DNA of 64,000 bases from Blakeslea trispora (Eukaryota > Mucoromycota > Mucoromycetes > Mucorales > Choanephoraceae): positions 124,001-188,000 of the forward strand of contig JAIWNE010000013.1 in NCBI GenBank assembly GCA_025331445.1. The letters run 5' to 3'. The notes below the pieces were generated by a model. That model made no database searches. It was given only the letters and a program-made list of their open reading frames with translations, and was not told the DNA's origin. Shown piece after piece: positions 27,801 to 38,670 of the stretch (its first letter is position 1; each line of letters begins with the position of its first letter). The translations under genes and the position numbers were made by a program.

Positions 27801-28901
27801 CAAGAGAATATCTTGAATTCCATGTACCAACTATGGATTATTAATGCGTTTGATAACACAGGCGATTTAACAGAGGCCGGCAGAAAAATGAATGAATTTC
27901 CCTTGGATCCCTCTCTTGCTAAAATGTTGATTTCAGCAGAAGAACAAGGCTGTACAGCTGAAGTATTGGTAAGTTGGTTTTTTAAAAATCCAAAAACTCA
28001 ACATCACTAATGACTCTTAAAAGACCATTGTATCCATGCTCTCTGTTCCTTCTGTCTTTTATCGACCTAAAGAGCGTATGGAAGAATCGGATGCTGCTCG
28101 TGAAAAGTTTTTTGTGCCTGAAAGTGATCATCTTACTCTACTGCATGTCTATACACAGTGGAAGATCAACAAATACCGTGATGATTGGTGTAATAAGCAC
28201 TTTGTGCATGCCAAGGCTATGCGTAAAGCAAGAGAAGTTCGATCTCAACTGATGGATATCATGAAGACTATCAAAATGCCTTATGTCTCTTGTGGTACCA
28301 ATTGGGATGTGATTCGGTAAAAAGAAAAAAAAAAAGAAAGTGTTGAAGTGTTCATCTCTTTACTAAATCAATTATATAGTAAATGTATTTGTTCTGCTTA
28401 TTTCCATCAAGCAGCTAGACTCAAGGGTATTGGTGAATATGTCAATTGTCGAAGTGGTATGAAGTGTCATCTTCATCCGACAAGTGCATTGTTTGGTGCT
28501 GGTTTTACACCAGATTATGTAGTCTATCATGAACTTGTGTTGACTTCAAAGGAATACATGCAATGTGTTACCGCTGTTGATCCCTTCTGGTTGGCTGAAC
28601 AAGGTCCAATGTTCTTTTCTATTCGTGACCGTAATCACAACTATGGTCAAAAGGAAAAGCGTTTGGCTAATTTGGCTACTGAATCTCGCCTGAATATGGA
28701 AATGGAAATGAAATTAGGCAAGTTTTATTATAAACTACAAATAGCATCTATATTTACATGTCTCTTGTAGCGCGTGAGAAAGAAGAGGAAGAAGAAGCAA
28801 AGCAAGAACGTACAAGAATCAACACTTCTCGTGCAGGACGTATTGCTACTCCTGGTGCAAGAGAAATGCGTACACCCAGAAGAAGAGGTTTAGGACTATA
28901 A
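24847..28901 (+). CDS. PRP16: DEAH-box splicing helicase Prp16 (DHX38)
   Basis: Spliceosomal ATPase that remodels the complex between the two catalytic steps of splicing. Seven exons: 24847-24985, 25046-27220, 27283-27586, 27641-27968, 28024-28316, 28380-28717, 28771-28901; 3708 nt, 1235 residues, very close to human DHX38. The N-terminal half is charged (Arg/Glu/Asp) and contains the DHX38-specific stretches [18 protein letters not shown] and [13 protein letters not shown], which distinguish it from Prp22 and Prp2. Motifs: GETGSGKT (about 564), DEAH (about 662), SAT, and [12 protein letters not shown] (about 860), then the HA2 and OB regions. The last intron begins GCAAGT and ends TTGTAG. 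Only this GC-AG choice joins KL to [12 protein letters not shown] in frame. A short C-rich run follows the stop. Confidence 0.95.
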
Positions 28902-29197
28902 AATACCCCCCCCCACTTTCTCTTTTTTTTATTTCTTTTTTTTTTGACTGTAATATACAATAAATGATGACGAGAAAAGAAAAAAGGAACGCAATATGAT
29001 TTAGATACATTTTATACCTTTAAAAATCATACTGGAAGGAGTAGGAAATCAGTAAAGAAGTTTGGAAAAGTTAAAGCTCGATCACGTGACTCCTTCACTC
29101 AACCTCTTGTCGTTTTAAAAACCAAATTTATTCCCGAAAACTTTTATGCTCGAGATTGTATTTTTTGTTTTTCTTTTTTTTTTGTGCATATAAAACC

Positions 29198-29966
29198 ATG
29201 TCGAAACCTGCATCACTTATTCAACGCTTGTCATTGCAATACAAAACGTCTCGTTTTCCTTGGAAGAAGCATGCCTTGATTGGTTATGATCTAGAAGGCA
29301 ATGAGTACTGGGATTGTCCTAATCCTTTAGGTATTAGAAACAAAAAAAAAACAAAAGGGCTGCCGTAGTTGGTTCCTGTCAAGTGATTAATAATAATAAT
29401 AAAAAAAAAGGTGGTAGAATGAAACGATGGGTTCAATTGGCTGTTGTGGGCAATAATGATCATACTGTATTTCATCAAAACAAATTACCTGGTATGATTC
29501 TTTTTCTTTTTTTTTCTCGGATTAACACCCTTCTTATCTGAACTAAATCTCTCTTTTTCTAGTTCAATGGCAGGCATGGTTAAGACACACACGTAACACA
29601 GTGCCTACATTGGAAGAACTTGTGTTAGATGAAAAGAGAAAGGCCTTAATTCAAGGAAGAGCAAAGGCTTTAGATCAAGAATGGGAAGAGGTAGAGAAAG
29701 AGAGATTTTAGATCATTTGGATCGACTGACATTTTTTTTCTATCAGAAAAAATTGGCATTACAGCAAGCAAAGGAACAAGAGCAATTAGAGTTACAACGT
29801 CAAGCTGCTGCTATTGAAAGTGGTAAAGTGATCAACATCTTCCTCCTTTTTTTTTTTTTTAACCATGAATTTAGGGAAACAAGAACATGTCAGTACATCA
29901 CAGCCTACTGGTCAAGGTGATACTTTCACACCTGGAGAATGGAGTCCAACTTCATCAAGAAGATAA
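29198..29966 (+). CDS. NDUFA12-family complex I assembly factor (NDUFAF2-like)
   Basis: Small mitochondrial protein of the NDUFA12/NDUFAF2 superfamily, which helps assemble respiratory complex I. Five exons: 29198-29330, 29411-29491, 29563-29690, 29747-29822, 29875-29966; 510 nt, 169 residues. The family core is visible: YDLEGNEYWDCPNPLGGRMK (residues about 28-47), then RWVQLAVVGN and VQWQAWLRHTRNTVPTLEEL. A Gln/Glu-rich coiled coil follows, then TFTPGEWSPTSSRR at the C-terminus. The long C-terminal tail fits NDUFAF2 better than the NDUFA12 subunit itself, but I cannot fully exclude the latter. The start is the first ATG after a T-rich leader. All introns are GT-AG. It follows PRP16 in the same direction with a 296-nt gap. 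Confidence 0.85.
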
Positions 29967-30029
29967 AAGAAGAAAACAAGACAATTCATTGAATTTGAGG
30001 GCACAACAATCAGTATATAATAAATTTAT

Positions 30030-30125
30030 ACACACAAAAAAAGAGAGAGATATTTACACACATACATACACATATAAATATATATATATATATATACATC
30101 TATATATATATATATTTATATAGTT
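30030..30125. repeat. CA/TA simple repeat
   Basis: A run of ACACATAC and TATATA units between two converging genes. It is low-complexity and has no coding sense. Confidence 0.8.
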
Positions 30126-30178
30126 GTTTTTTTTTATCGGTTGTATAGCATAGGATACACCACTTTGTTCCCTTTTTT

Positions 30179-31276
30179 TTAGATTCTGGGTATGATACCA
30201 ATATGCCATGAAGCCCTTTTTAGGTTATCTTCTTCATGGACATGATGATGAACACACCATACTCTTTTATGAAATCGAACTGTTTCAACGGCTCGTTCAT
30301 TTTCAGCTTCATTTAATTCACGCCTTGAAGGACGAGTGTCTGTTCTGTTTCTAGTCGCTGTTTCATCATTCTCTTCATGCGCTGTCAATCTCCTAATGAC
30401 TTGGTCCTCTTCTCTCCCTTGTTGTTCCTCTTCTTCATCCTCATCGTCAAATGAAATAAATGAGCCATCATGACCTACTACAATAGCACATAGAGTATTG
30501 CACCATCGCAACAACATCCATAATCCCTCTGCCTTTACAGAGGGCACCACCAGATAACGTAGTCTAGGACACTTGGTCACAATTAACCGGGCAACAGAGG
30601 AAGTGAGGATATCATAAGGGTTGAGTGTCAGTGATAGTAAATCAGGTCCAAATGTAGGCAAGATAGCATTACTGAGTGCACCCGGATGATGGAAATAATG
30701 CGATATCTGAGTTAACGCTGGGTTCTTCTCTGGCCGTAATTCACTTGGAAATACAAAAAAGGAGGGGCAACAGGCAAAATAGGTGATTCTCTGATGGTCT
30801 GAATAAAACATGGATCGATCATGTTCTCTTGAAAGTATTTCTTCATGATTCAATAGTTGTTCATCTTCTTCTTCTTCGTCTTCTTGAGTCAGTATCCTAT
30901 CATGAGGAATATCAGTGGCCATAAAGCAGGTAGAGGGACGATGCATATAAGGTAGACAGCTCTTGAGTTGTTTGGGATATATATTAGACTGAAGATAATC
31001 AAGGTGTGGGCATAGCTGAAGGATGCGGTGATAGATGTGATCGGGATAGTAGTGTTGCCTTGGTAATTTGATGGTCTCTATCGAATAACCATAGATTTCG
31101 CAGAATGTAAGGATGGTTTGCGCGTCAATCCCTTTGTCTGGAAAGATGACTTTTTTATATACATGTTGTTGAACAAGTTGAAAGGTGTATTTAGAGACAA
31201 ATAACCATGGTGATAAATAAGGCTGGTCAGTCAACTTGATGATGTTCTGTAATAACTCATTAGGTAAAGACGTCAT
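30179..31276 (-). CDS. F-box protein
   Basis: Single-exon gene of 365 residues on the minus strand, starting MTSLPNELLQNIIKL. An in-frame upstream start at 31294 would add six residues, but the F-box sits right after the start chosen here. The first 45 residues form an F-box (LPNELLQ...SPWLFVSKYTFQLVQQHVY), the part that binds Skp1 in SCF ubiquitin ligases. The rest has leucine-rich-repeat-like segments (LCPHLDYLQS, CPRLRYLVVPSV) and an acidic stretch with glutamate runs near residues 290-310. The substrate is unknown. Fungal F-box proteins of this layout are common and diverge fast, so orthology cannot be assigned. Confidence 0.85.
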   Translation of the reverse strand: MTSLPNELLQNIIKLTDQPYLSPWLFVSKYTFQLVQQHVYKKVIFPDKGIDAQTILTFCEIYGYSIETIKLPRQHYYPDHIYHRILQLCPHLDYLQSNIYPKQLKSCLPYMHRPSTCFMATDIPHDRILTQEDEEEEDEQLLNHEEILSREHDRSMFYSDHQRITYFACCPSFFVFPSELRPEKNPALTQISHYFHHPGALSNAILPTFGPDLLSLTLNPYDILTSSVARLIVTKCPRLRYLVVPSVKAEGLWMLLRWCNTLCAIVVGHDGSFISFDDEDEEEEQQGREEDQVIRRLTAHEENDETATRNRTDTRPSRRELNEAENERAVETVRFHKRVWCVHHHVHEEDNLKRASWHIGIIPRI

Positions 31277-32040
31277 GAAAGCGATAATAAACAAACAACA
31301 AACAACAACAACAACAAAAGAAGATAAAAAAAAAAAGAGTTTTTTTTTTTTAATAAATAAAAAATATAGAAAAAGAGAAATTAAGGAGAAAGAAAGAAAG
31401 AGAGAGAGAAAATAACAACAATAACAAACAGCCCTATCGTATTAACTTCACATGCCCAAACACTCAAAAAAGGTTATGTGCATATTTTTTGATTTTTGCA
31501 ATTTAATTGGACAGAAATAGATAAATGGTACAAGAATCCTTATACCAGTGGTATCGATTTGATTTCTTACTGCCTGTAAATCCATATAAACTAGTAACAC
31601 TCATGATGAAGCATATACACATTACCTTCAGAGGTTTTCCCTTTCAGGTAAACACAACACGAAACAATGGCCAACATAATAATTGCTATTATCTAGAAAA
31701 AAGTGTTTCTATTCTTGCCAAATATACTATATACTTCTTCAGTGGAATGACATTTCAGCGCTTGAATACAAGTTCAAAAGGAGTGCTACTCTCTGTATCA
31801 AACAAACTCTTACATCGAGTCATTGTACTTTAATAGGGCTTTTAGAAGTCAAAGTAAAGAGTCATTATACAGAAGATCTTGCTTTATTTTAAATTTGATA
31901 GAAGGAGATCAAATACATCAGAAATAATACAATAAATAAAGAAGAAGAAAAAAATAATAATAATAAAGAAAGGGGGGGGGATCATTAAAATACACACTTT
32001 TTTTTTCTTCTTCTCTTTTTTTTTTCTGTGGGAGAATTGT
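31277..32040. other. intergenic, F-box promoter side
   Basis: No gene recognised. The part next to 31277 is rich in A and CAACAA units and is probably the F-box promoter and leader. A G10-class homopolymer lies at about 31970-31980, just downstream of the Pumilio gene. Confidence 0.5.
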
Positions 32041-34234
32041 TTACTGTATAGGATAAGTAGTTGTCTCATAATTCCTCAATACTTTCTCGACCAGAAAAGC
32101 TACACGTTGACCATACTTGGATCCTCTGAGTGAGACCATATGCCGTTTGATGGATCGACAGATAAAAGCCTTCTGTTCTTCAGTTGCATGATTGATAAGC
32201 CATTGTATTACATAGTTGCCATATTGGTCTGAAGCAATATCAACTAAGGCCATTCTGGGTCGATTGGCATAGCTTGTTTCGGATATACGCTTGATGAATT
32301 GAGTGATAAACTGTTGCCCACCAATACGAAGTGTCTTTTCTACTACTTTAGAAGCGAATTGATCCATTGAAAGCTGTGTGGCTTCTTCAATCACCACAGC
32401 AAAGGCTCTTTCTCGATCACTTTTCTTTTCTGCTTGCTCAAGGATATGTTGAACAACCCAGTTACCCCATTGACCTTTGGCAATCACCAGCAAGTTATCC
32501 AACACCTCATTCAGTACAGGTCTCTATTTTCCAACCCTTTTTCTTTTAGAAGATTTTTTCATCATTAGCATTGAATCTTACTTACTTTATCTATCTCGGG
32601 CAAGTTCTCGAATATGTTTTGAATCACTAGACTGCCTGTTTCGTCCAAGGCAACTTGTGTCCAATGGCCCTGAAGGACAGCATGAAGACGTTGCATGACA
32701 GGAGGAGGAGCTTGAGTCCAGCGAAGTTCGAATACCTTTTGCCATACATGACAGGCGTATTTGTGTGTGATTGTCTCTAGGATACTGACAAACAGTTCAG
32801 ATACCAGTTCAGCCTTTGACGTTTCCTTGACACAATCTAACGCCTTTTGTACAACATGACATCCAAAAGGTTCACATGTTAATTCAACAACATGACCACG
32901 CATCTTGTCAGCCATAGCCTCGATCTGTTCTGGTGTGCCTAGCTCAAATAGCCTTTGAACCAAGAAATTTCCGAACCGATTTGTCATTAAGGCATAGGCT
33001 TGTTCAAGAATAGCTTCAAATATCAGTTGCTTTTGTTCTTGAGTAGCGGATTTTAATTTTTGTTGCATCAATAGAGACGCATGTTGATCTGTTTCCTTTG
33101 TGATACGATCCACCAGTGACTTGTTTTTTGGTGGTTAGTTTTCAATAGATCTATGAGTTTGATCACTTACATCCCAATTGGTAACTGAATTCTTATCGAT
33201 GATACGACAAGATGAAGATAGAGGTCTCCTTTCTTTTATGTTTGGAATAGGCTTCTGGAGCAAGAAATAGCGTTGTAAATTAATATTTGATCAGCTCCTT
33301 TGTTAGTAATTAACTTACTGTGTTACAATGGGCGATATTGTCAATTGTTTCGGAATGATCATGCATGGTTGTCATCGTGTCTAGACTGTATTTGTATACT
33401 CTAAAATCAAGAAAAAGATAAGTTCGGGCTATTCTTTTTTGGTTGCGTAGTCCCTTCTTTTTTTTTTTTTTTACCCTGTATCATGATCGGAAAATTCTCC
33501 CAGACAAAATCTGTTCATCTTGAGCAGTTCATTCAGTCTCATTGTTTGTGATTCATACAAGTGATTTGCCATCATTAGCTTTTGTTCCTGTTCTTTCAAC
33601 TTCATTTCTTTAGCCTCTAAAGCTGCTTGAAAATGTGCTGTTTTCTAATGGTGTTTATGTGTTATTCCTCTTGAATTTGACCACACCAGCATTTCTTAAT
33701 TTGTACTTGCCTTTTCCATCTCAATATTCATTAAACTGAGTTGGTTGGCTAGTTTCTGTATCAATTGATTTGCTTCTTTCAGTTGATGTTGATGCATGTC
33801 ACTCATATAAGGCTGATAATGAGGAGTACTCGGAGGATCTTGCTATGATAAGAGTATCAATAGAATGCAAGATATGCTTTTTTTATTATGTTTACCTGTC
33901 CATAGTTTGATGTAGCATAACAAGTGGGATTGAACTGTGTGTTGATATCAGGCCTTGCTAGAGACAGTTGATATTGTCTAGCAAATGTGAGATCAAAGTG
34001 AGAATCGTGCTTGGGTGAAGGTTCTTCCGAGTCTGAATGGAAAAAGGAAGACGAAACAGGATAGACTGTTGATTCTATCATGCTCTTGTTTTCATGTCTC
34101 GTTGGTGGGTTGGGAACAAAGAAAGAAGGCGTATAGAAAAATGACTCAAATGTGTGGTTGACATTGGTCAAGTCTGTGTCTGTGGTGGTGGTTGAGGTTG
34201 AGGTAGAAAGTGGCTTTGAGTTAGCAGCCAGCAT
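32041..34234 (-). CDS. Pumilio-family RNA-binding protein, exon 2/3 junction uncertain
   Basis: PUF-repeat protein that should bind 3' UTR elements and control mRNA stability or translation. Minus-strand exons: 34234-33896, 33842-about 33711, 33645 or 33592-33475, 33400-33319, 33254-33171, 33119-32586, 32523-32041. The N-terminus is low-complexity (Ser/Thr-rich), then a coiled-coil segment (MHQHQLKEANQLIQKLANQL), then tandem PUF repeats from about residue 270. Repeat cores include FGNFLVQRLFE, FGCHVVQKALD, WGNWVVQHILEQ, FASKVVEKTLR and YGNYVIQWLIN. The natural exon 3 (KTAHFQAALEAKEMK) leads to a one-base frame break near 33600. A canonical GT-AG alternative (33706 to 33593) skips that segment and gives 591 residues with an intact frame. 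The subfamily was not determined. Confidence 0.85.
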
Positions 34235-34369
34235 GATGGTATTAAGAGAGAGAAAAAAAAAAAAAGAAAAAAAAAAAGAATAGAAATAACTTTTTTTTTT
34301 TAAATACGAGATAATCAATTAGAAAGAAAGAAAGGTACAACACACAAATATAGATGTATGTAAATAAGA

Positions 34370-34440
34370 TAAATTCCCCGTCTAATCCATACACCCCTCC
34401 CCCCCCCCCCTAAATTTCATTTTATCCCCCCCCCAATAAC
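34370..34440. repeat. poly-C runs
   Basis: Two long C homopolymers (one of about 11 C) lie between the Pumilio start and the eIF3f stop, in otherwise AT-rich DNA. Similar G or C runs appear near 12419, 28905, 31972, 40115, 40250 and 41015, all outside coding sequence. Confidence 0.8.
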
Positions 34441-34538
34441 ATTTGATCTTAATACTGTCTTTGCCTATTTGTATACACGCGATAGATGTATATCTTGTTG
34501 ATCTTCTTTATAATAATAATAGTAAATGCAAATATCAT

Positions 34539-35601
34539 TTAGTTGTTGACCAATAACTGTAAGCGTTCTGCAACAGATAATTGAGTGCGTGTCATGTTGG
34601 CAAGGTAAACAACCATCAAAAGATCTTGTAAGTGAGAGTTGAACATCTTTTCAAAGGCTGTGCTATCAATCTTGGGAACAACGGAAACGGTATCCATGAT
34701 ATATCTACCAATAGCATTGTTGGGTGGAGCATTGCCATCCTAGATTGAACATTGAGTTTCTTGTTTGTTTCTCTCTTTTTTTTCTAACTTACAACAACAC
34801 TGTCAACATATTTACTGATTCTTTCAAGCATTTCCTGAAGCTTGGTAATGGCAATTTCGAGGTGATCCATATCAGATATCAAAGAACCAGTGCGGCTTTC
34901 ATTTGACTTGGCAGAAGCCAGCATGTCCACTATCAATGTCTCTCCTTCTTAGTCACATGACTTTTTCTCAATCTGTCATTTCTACTTACAGCCACTTCTT
35001 TCAGCATCAAGGTATTTCACTTCACAAGGAACTGACAAAAACATACAATCTCCAGGTTTTGTAGAGAAACCAACAGGTGCACTATAGACACATCATCAAT
35101 ACATTTCCTTCTCCTTTTTCTTTTTCTTTCTCACCTAGCATAAGCACGAAGACCCATATCAGAGGTCTTCATAAGTGCATCAGTGTCAATGGTGATATGG
35201 ATAGGTTGGAAAGGAGCAACATCTTCAGCAAAGAAAGAATGAACGGGTGTACAGGCAGGAGCCAAATCAGCACCAGCAGTGTACCAACCCAAGATGATCT
35301 CCTCAGGGTTGACTCTCAAGTGCAAATCGTACATGCTACGGTAATGGTCTTTGTCGAGAACGAATTCGTTTTCTTCTGTAGAGGTGTAAATCAAAGGGAA
35401 AGCGTTTCTGATCTCTACTTCAGTGCCATCGAGGCTACGAACACCTAAAATGGCACCGACAACTTTGGACTGAGGATCATCGCGACGCAAAAAGTGGTCC
35501 AAGACGGAGAACAACACAACAGGGCTAGTGGTGGTGGTGAAGGCACGTTGGTAAGGTGCGCTGGATAAGTTGACAGTAAGAGTATCGAGCTTGTTGGCCA
35601 T
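34539..35601 (-). CDS. EIF3F: translation initiation factor eIF3 subunit f
   Basis: MPN-domain subunit of the eIF3 complex, which brings mRNA and initiator tRNA to the 40S ribosome. Four exons on the minus strand: 35601-35135, 35081-34990, 34929-34793, 34739-34539; 897 nt, 298 residues. The MPN domain runs from about residue 25 to 155 (VVLFSVLDHFLRRDDPQSK, VVGAILGVRSLDGTEVEI). It lacks the JAMM zinc motif: the equivalent region reads GWYTAGADLAPACTPVHSFF, so the subunit is structural and not a protease. The C-terminus MVVYLANMTRTQLSVAER is a hallmark of eIF3f and separates it from eIF3h, Rpn8 and Csn6. It is absent from baker's yeast but common in filamentous and early-diverging fungi. All introns are GT-AG. 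Confidence 0.95.
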
Positions 35602-37153
35602 CTTTTGTTTTAGTGTTGTCTTTCTACCAAAAAAAAAAAAAAAAATAAAGGGCCAAAAATTAAAAAAAAAAAGTTTTAAGGGTGGATGAGTTTGAATTTT
35701 TCGTGACTGTCTGGTCCATGTTTGCTGGTCTTGAAAGTCTTTGGCTCAAGGCAAAGTAACAAACATCAGATAGGATGAGAAATAGAATTGTTAGGCCCCT
35801 AATTGAAGATTCATATTGTAGGTCACAACAGAGAGAAAAAGAGAGAGAGATGCAATTGCTTATGAAACAACTCTAACCATTTGGACACATAAAATATCAA
35901 GAAAGAGGCAGTTGAACTCGATTTAAACAAATGCCATCTCCTTGTAAGTTATGCAAATAACTTCATAAGCAAATTGCATGAGCATACTATCTTTTTGAGC
36001 CTGCATAAACATAGCAAAATGCATATTCAATCTCAGCCAAGAACCAAGGGTGTCTATTGATTCGATGCTTTCTTTTGTTAGCTGCATTCACGGTTCTAAT
36101 AAGATCAAGACCAGTTTGATTGTCTACAAGTCATTTATGTGAGTAACTTTTTCAACCAGCCTATTTATTTTCAGAGGCAACATATTACTGCATACAGTAG
36201 TACCCTCGATTTAAGAGTGTATAATACAATGCAATTCCTTTGATTTATATCGCTTCAAGCAGTAAAATACCATTCAATTGAAGAGTGCATAATACAAGAG
36301 CATGTCTCAAGAACAGAAACACACTCAAATAAAGCGTACTATTGCGCAAAAAAAAAAAAAAAAGTACTTGTTGCATCTATAAACTTTGTTCATATTAAGC
36401 TGAATTGAACGTAAAAATCAGTTGTATCGCTTGGTATTACACTTAATGGCACCACAATCACTAGAGATTAGAAAAAGAAAATAAGCGTAATTCACAAAAG
36501 ATCATTTTCAGGGTCAAAGAAGATGGTAAGCATAGTATTGTTGGGAGAAGCCAAATTCTATTAGTTTAAGGGTTATCAGAAGCACGGTCCAATCAGATGG
36601 TTGCCAGAAATCAACTCCATGTCAGGACTGAGTTAGAAATAAGAGAAAGAGTGCCAAAGCAGGTCTTATAGAAGACAATAGAGCATGACAAGAACAAGGC
36701 ATTCATACGCACTAGATGAGACTTTTGTACTTGTTTTTTTCAGTCAAGTAATATTTGGCTTGATGTCCCCTAAAGCACCATACTTTTTTTTTCTTTTTGT
36801 TATTTTCTAGGTTTGTATTACAATAAAGAAGTTGCACAAGAAAAGAAAATTCTGTTTTTTTTTTTTTTCATGTGCATGAACAATTGAAATATCATTGGAC
36901 TGCCTCACCTAAACACGGATTTTTTCTTCTTCAGCCCTCAATTGACCTGTTCTAAACAAGACACTCTACAGTTTCTTTTTTTGTATATCAGCTATTGTTT
37001 CCACACTCTTTTTCTTGTTCTTTTTTTTTTTTATCAGCAAATCCATAAACATAACTTTATTGTTTCTCGGAAATTCGGCACCTTACTCAAAAAAGTGCAA
37101 AATAACTCTAGCAAAATCTTATCGCTCTTTTTTTCTTTTTATTCTCTCTTATC
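35602..37153. other. intergenic with a dispersed repeat copy
   Basis: No gene recognised in 1.5 kb between divergent genes. It contains dispersed repeat copy B (36194-36319) and a small inverted repeat (ATGCAATTGCTTATGAA at about 35851 and its near complement at about 35951). Confidence 0.5.
36194..36319. repeat. dispersed repeat, copy B
   Basis: Homologous to 13254-13403. It begins TACAGTAGTACCCTCGATTT and contains two internal near-copies of AAGAGTGTATAATACAA, plus ATCGCTTCAAGC. A TA followed by CAGT at the left end suggests a TA-inserting DNA transposon relic. No terminal partner was found on the right. Confidence 0.6.
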
Positions 37154-38452
37154 ATGTTCAAAACTCGATTGTTTGTTCAGCTATTGTGTGGTCTATGGAT
37201 TGTGTTTCTGCTGATAAATGAATATCTTATTTTTTGGTACACTGCCAAACAATGTGCTTCAACACATTCAGCCAATGTAATTCTTAATTTCATAAGGAAA
37301 GATAAAAAAGCTCAATTCCCTTGTTAGTATCCTCGTGTCATGTTGATTGCCGACCCTCAAATGACGGATGATAAATCATATCAAAGACATCCACTTGTCA
37401 TGTTCTTTACCAAGTTCTACAGTAGTCTTTATATGAAGCGAAACTATCACCACTTGATACGCCAAATAAGACCAAGTGATGTGATCTTCTTGGGAGACTT
37501 GTCAGACAATGGGAGGGAATGGAAGGATGATGCATTGTAAGTTCAATCAAAAAGGGAAAGAAAAGGTGAAAATAACGTCCATTATTGAAGTTATGCAAAA
37601 GAGGTGGATCGGTTTCACAGTATTTTTCCGGCCAGTGATAAGCTACATTATATGGCTGGAAATCATGATATTGGATTTGGTCAAGGCATCAATAAGACAA
37701 AGGTAGAGCAATTTAAGCATTACTTTGGTCCTACTTCCTATACATTTGAACAACACGGATACCAATTTGTCATAATCGATACCATCATGCTATCTTTGGA
37801 TGATCCTACCTTGGCTGATAAACGCATGCTGGATCAAATTCCGAGTCATCCAAGGCGGCTGTTGTTTACACATGTACCACTCTATCGAACAAGTAATCAG
37901 ACATGCGGACCTTATCGGAAGCAAAGTCGGTTGAACTGGATTGTTGATCGTCAAGGATACCAATATCAAAACTTGATTTCAAAAGAACTTTCAGACATCG
38001 TCCTTGATAAAGTAAAGCCAGTCGCTATCTTTTCAGGAGACGATCATGACTATTGCAAAGTGATGCATCAACATATTCCTGAAATCACTGTGCCGACCTT
38101 CAGTATGTCGCAGGGCATTCAGTTCCCAGGATTGATGGTCTTGGAAATGAATCCACATCATCTATCAACCCATCTTTGTTGGCTGCCTAATCAAGTAGGC
38201 ATCTTTATTCAGTATGGCTTTCTTGCCATCTTTACACTAGTGAGTCTGATGGTCCATCAATGGCTTCAATCGAGAGCATCATCATCCAGGCTATATCGTC
38301 TTCATCTATCCAAAGAGGAACTTGGGATCAATGAAGCATTGGGTCCTGTAAAGCCAAAGAATGCATTTGTGATTAAGCAGTTTCTAATATCTGCCAGAGA
38401 AGTAGCCATTGTCAGCTTCATTGCTTATGTATTGTGTACTTTATTACTTTAA
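37154..38452 (+). CDS. Ted1/Cdc1-like metallophosphoesterase (GPI-anchor remodelling)
   Basis: Membrane phosphoesterase of the Cdc1/Ted1/MPPE1 family. Members remove ethanolamine-phosphate from GPI anchors in the ER and Golgi. Three exons: 37154-37276, 37328-37536, 37591-38452; 1194 nt, 397 residues. A membrane anchor sits at about residues 7-29 (FVQLLCGLWIVFLLINEYLI). Metal motifs follow in order: IADPQM (Asp about 50), FLGDLSDNG, MAGNHDIGFG, a His in FTHVPLYR, and FSGDDHDYC, which is the family variant of the usual GHxH. Two further hydrophobic segments lie near the C-terminus (FIQYGFLAIFTLVSLMV, VAIVSFIAYVLCTLLL). Intron 2 leaves FYAKEVDRFHSIFP in frame. It converges on the HMG-box gene. 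Whether it is the Ted1 or the Cdc1 orthologue cannot be settled here. Confidence 0.9.
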
Positions 38453-38670
38453 TAACAAGATAAACAGATTTAAAAAGAAAAGCATCATTCAAACAGAGAG
38501 CTTGAATGAATCATTCAGATAAACACGTTTATTGTCTTCTTATTCTAAAGAAACAAGCCTTATTCTCAACCCAAGGAAGGGGGTATAAACGAAACAAGAA
38601 ATAGTTCGTACTATGCTAAAATCAAGAAAGATGAATTTGTACAATGCAAAAAAAAAAAAAAAAAAAAATG

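Noticed and set aside
34235..34318. Upstream extension of the Pumilio protein (Phe/Ser/Lys-rich)
   Set aside because: It translates an A/T homopolymer leader; the ATG at 34234 starts normal coding sequence.
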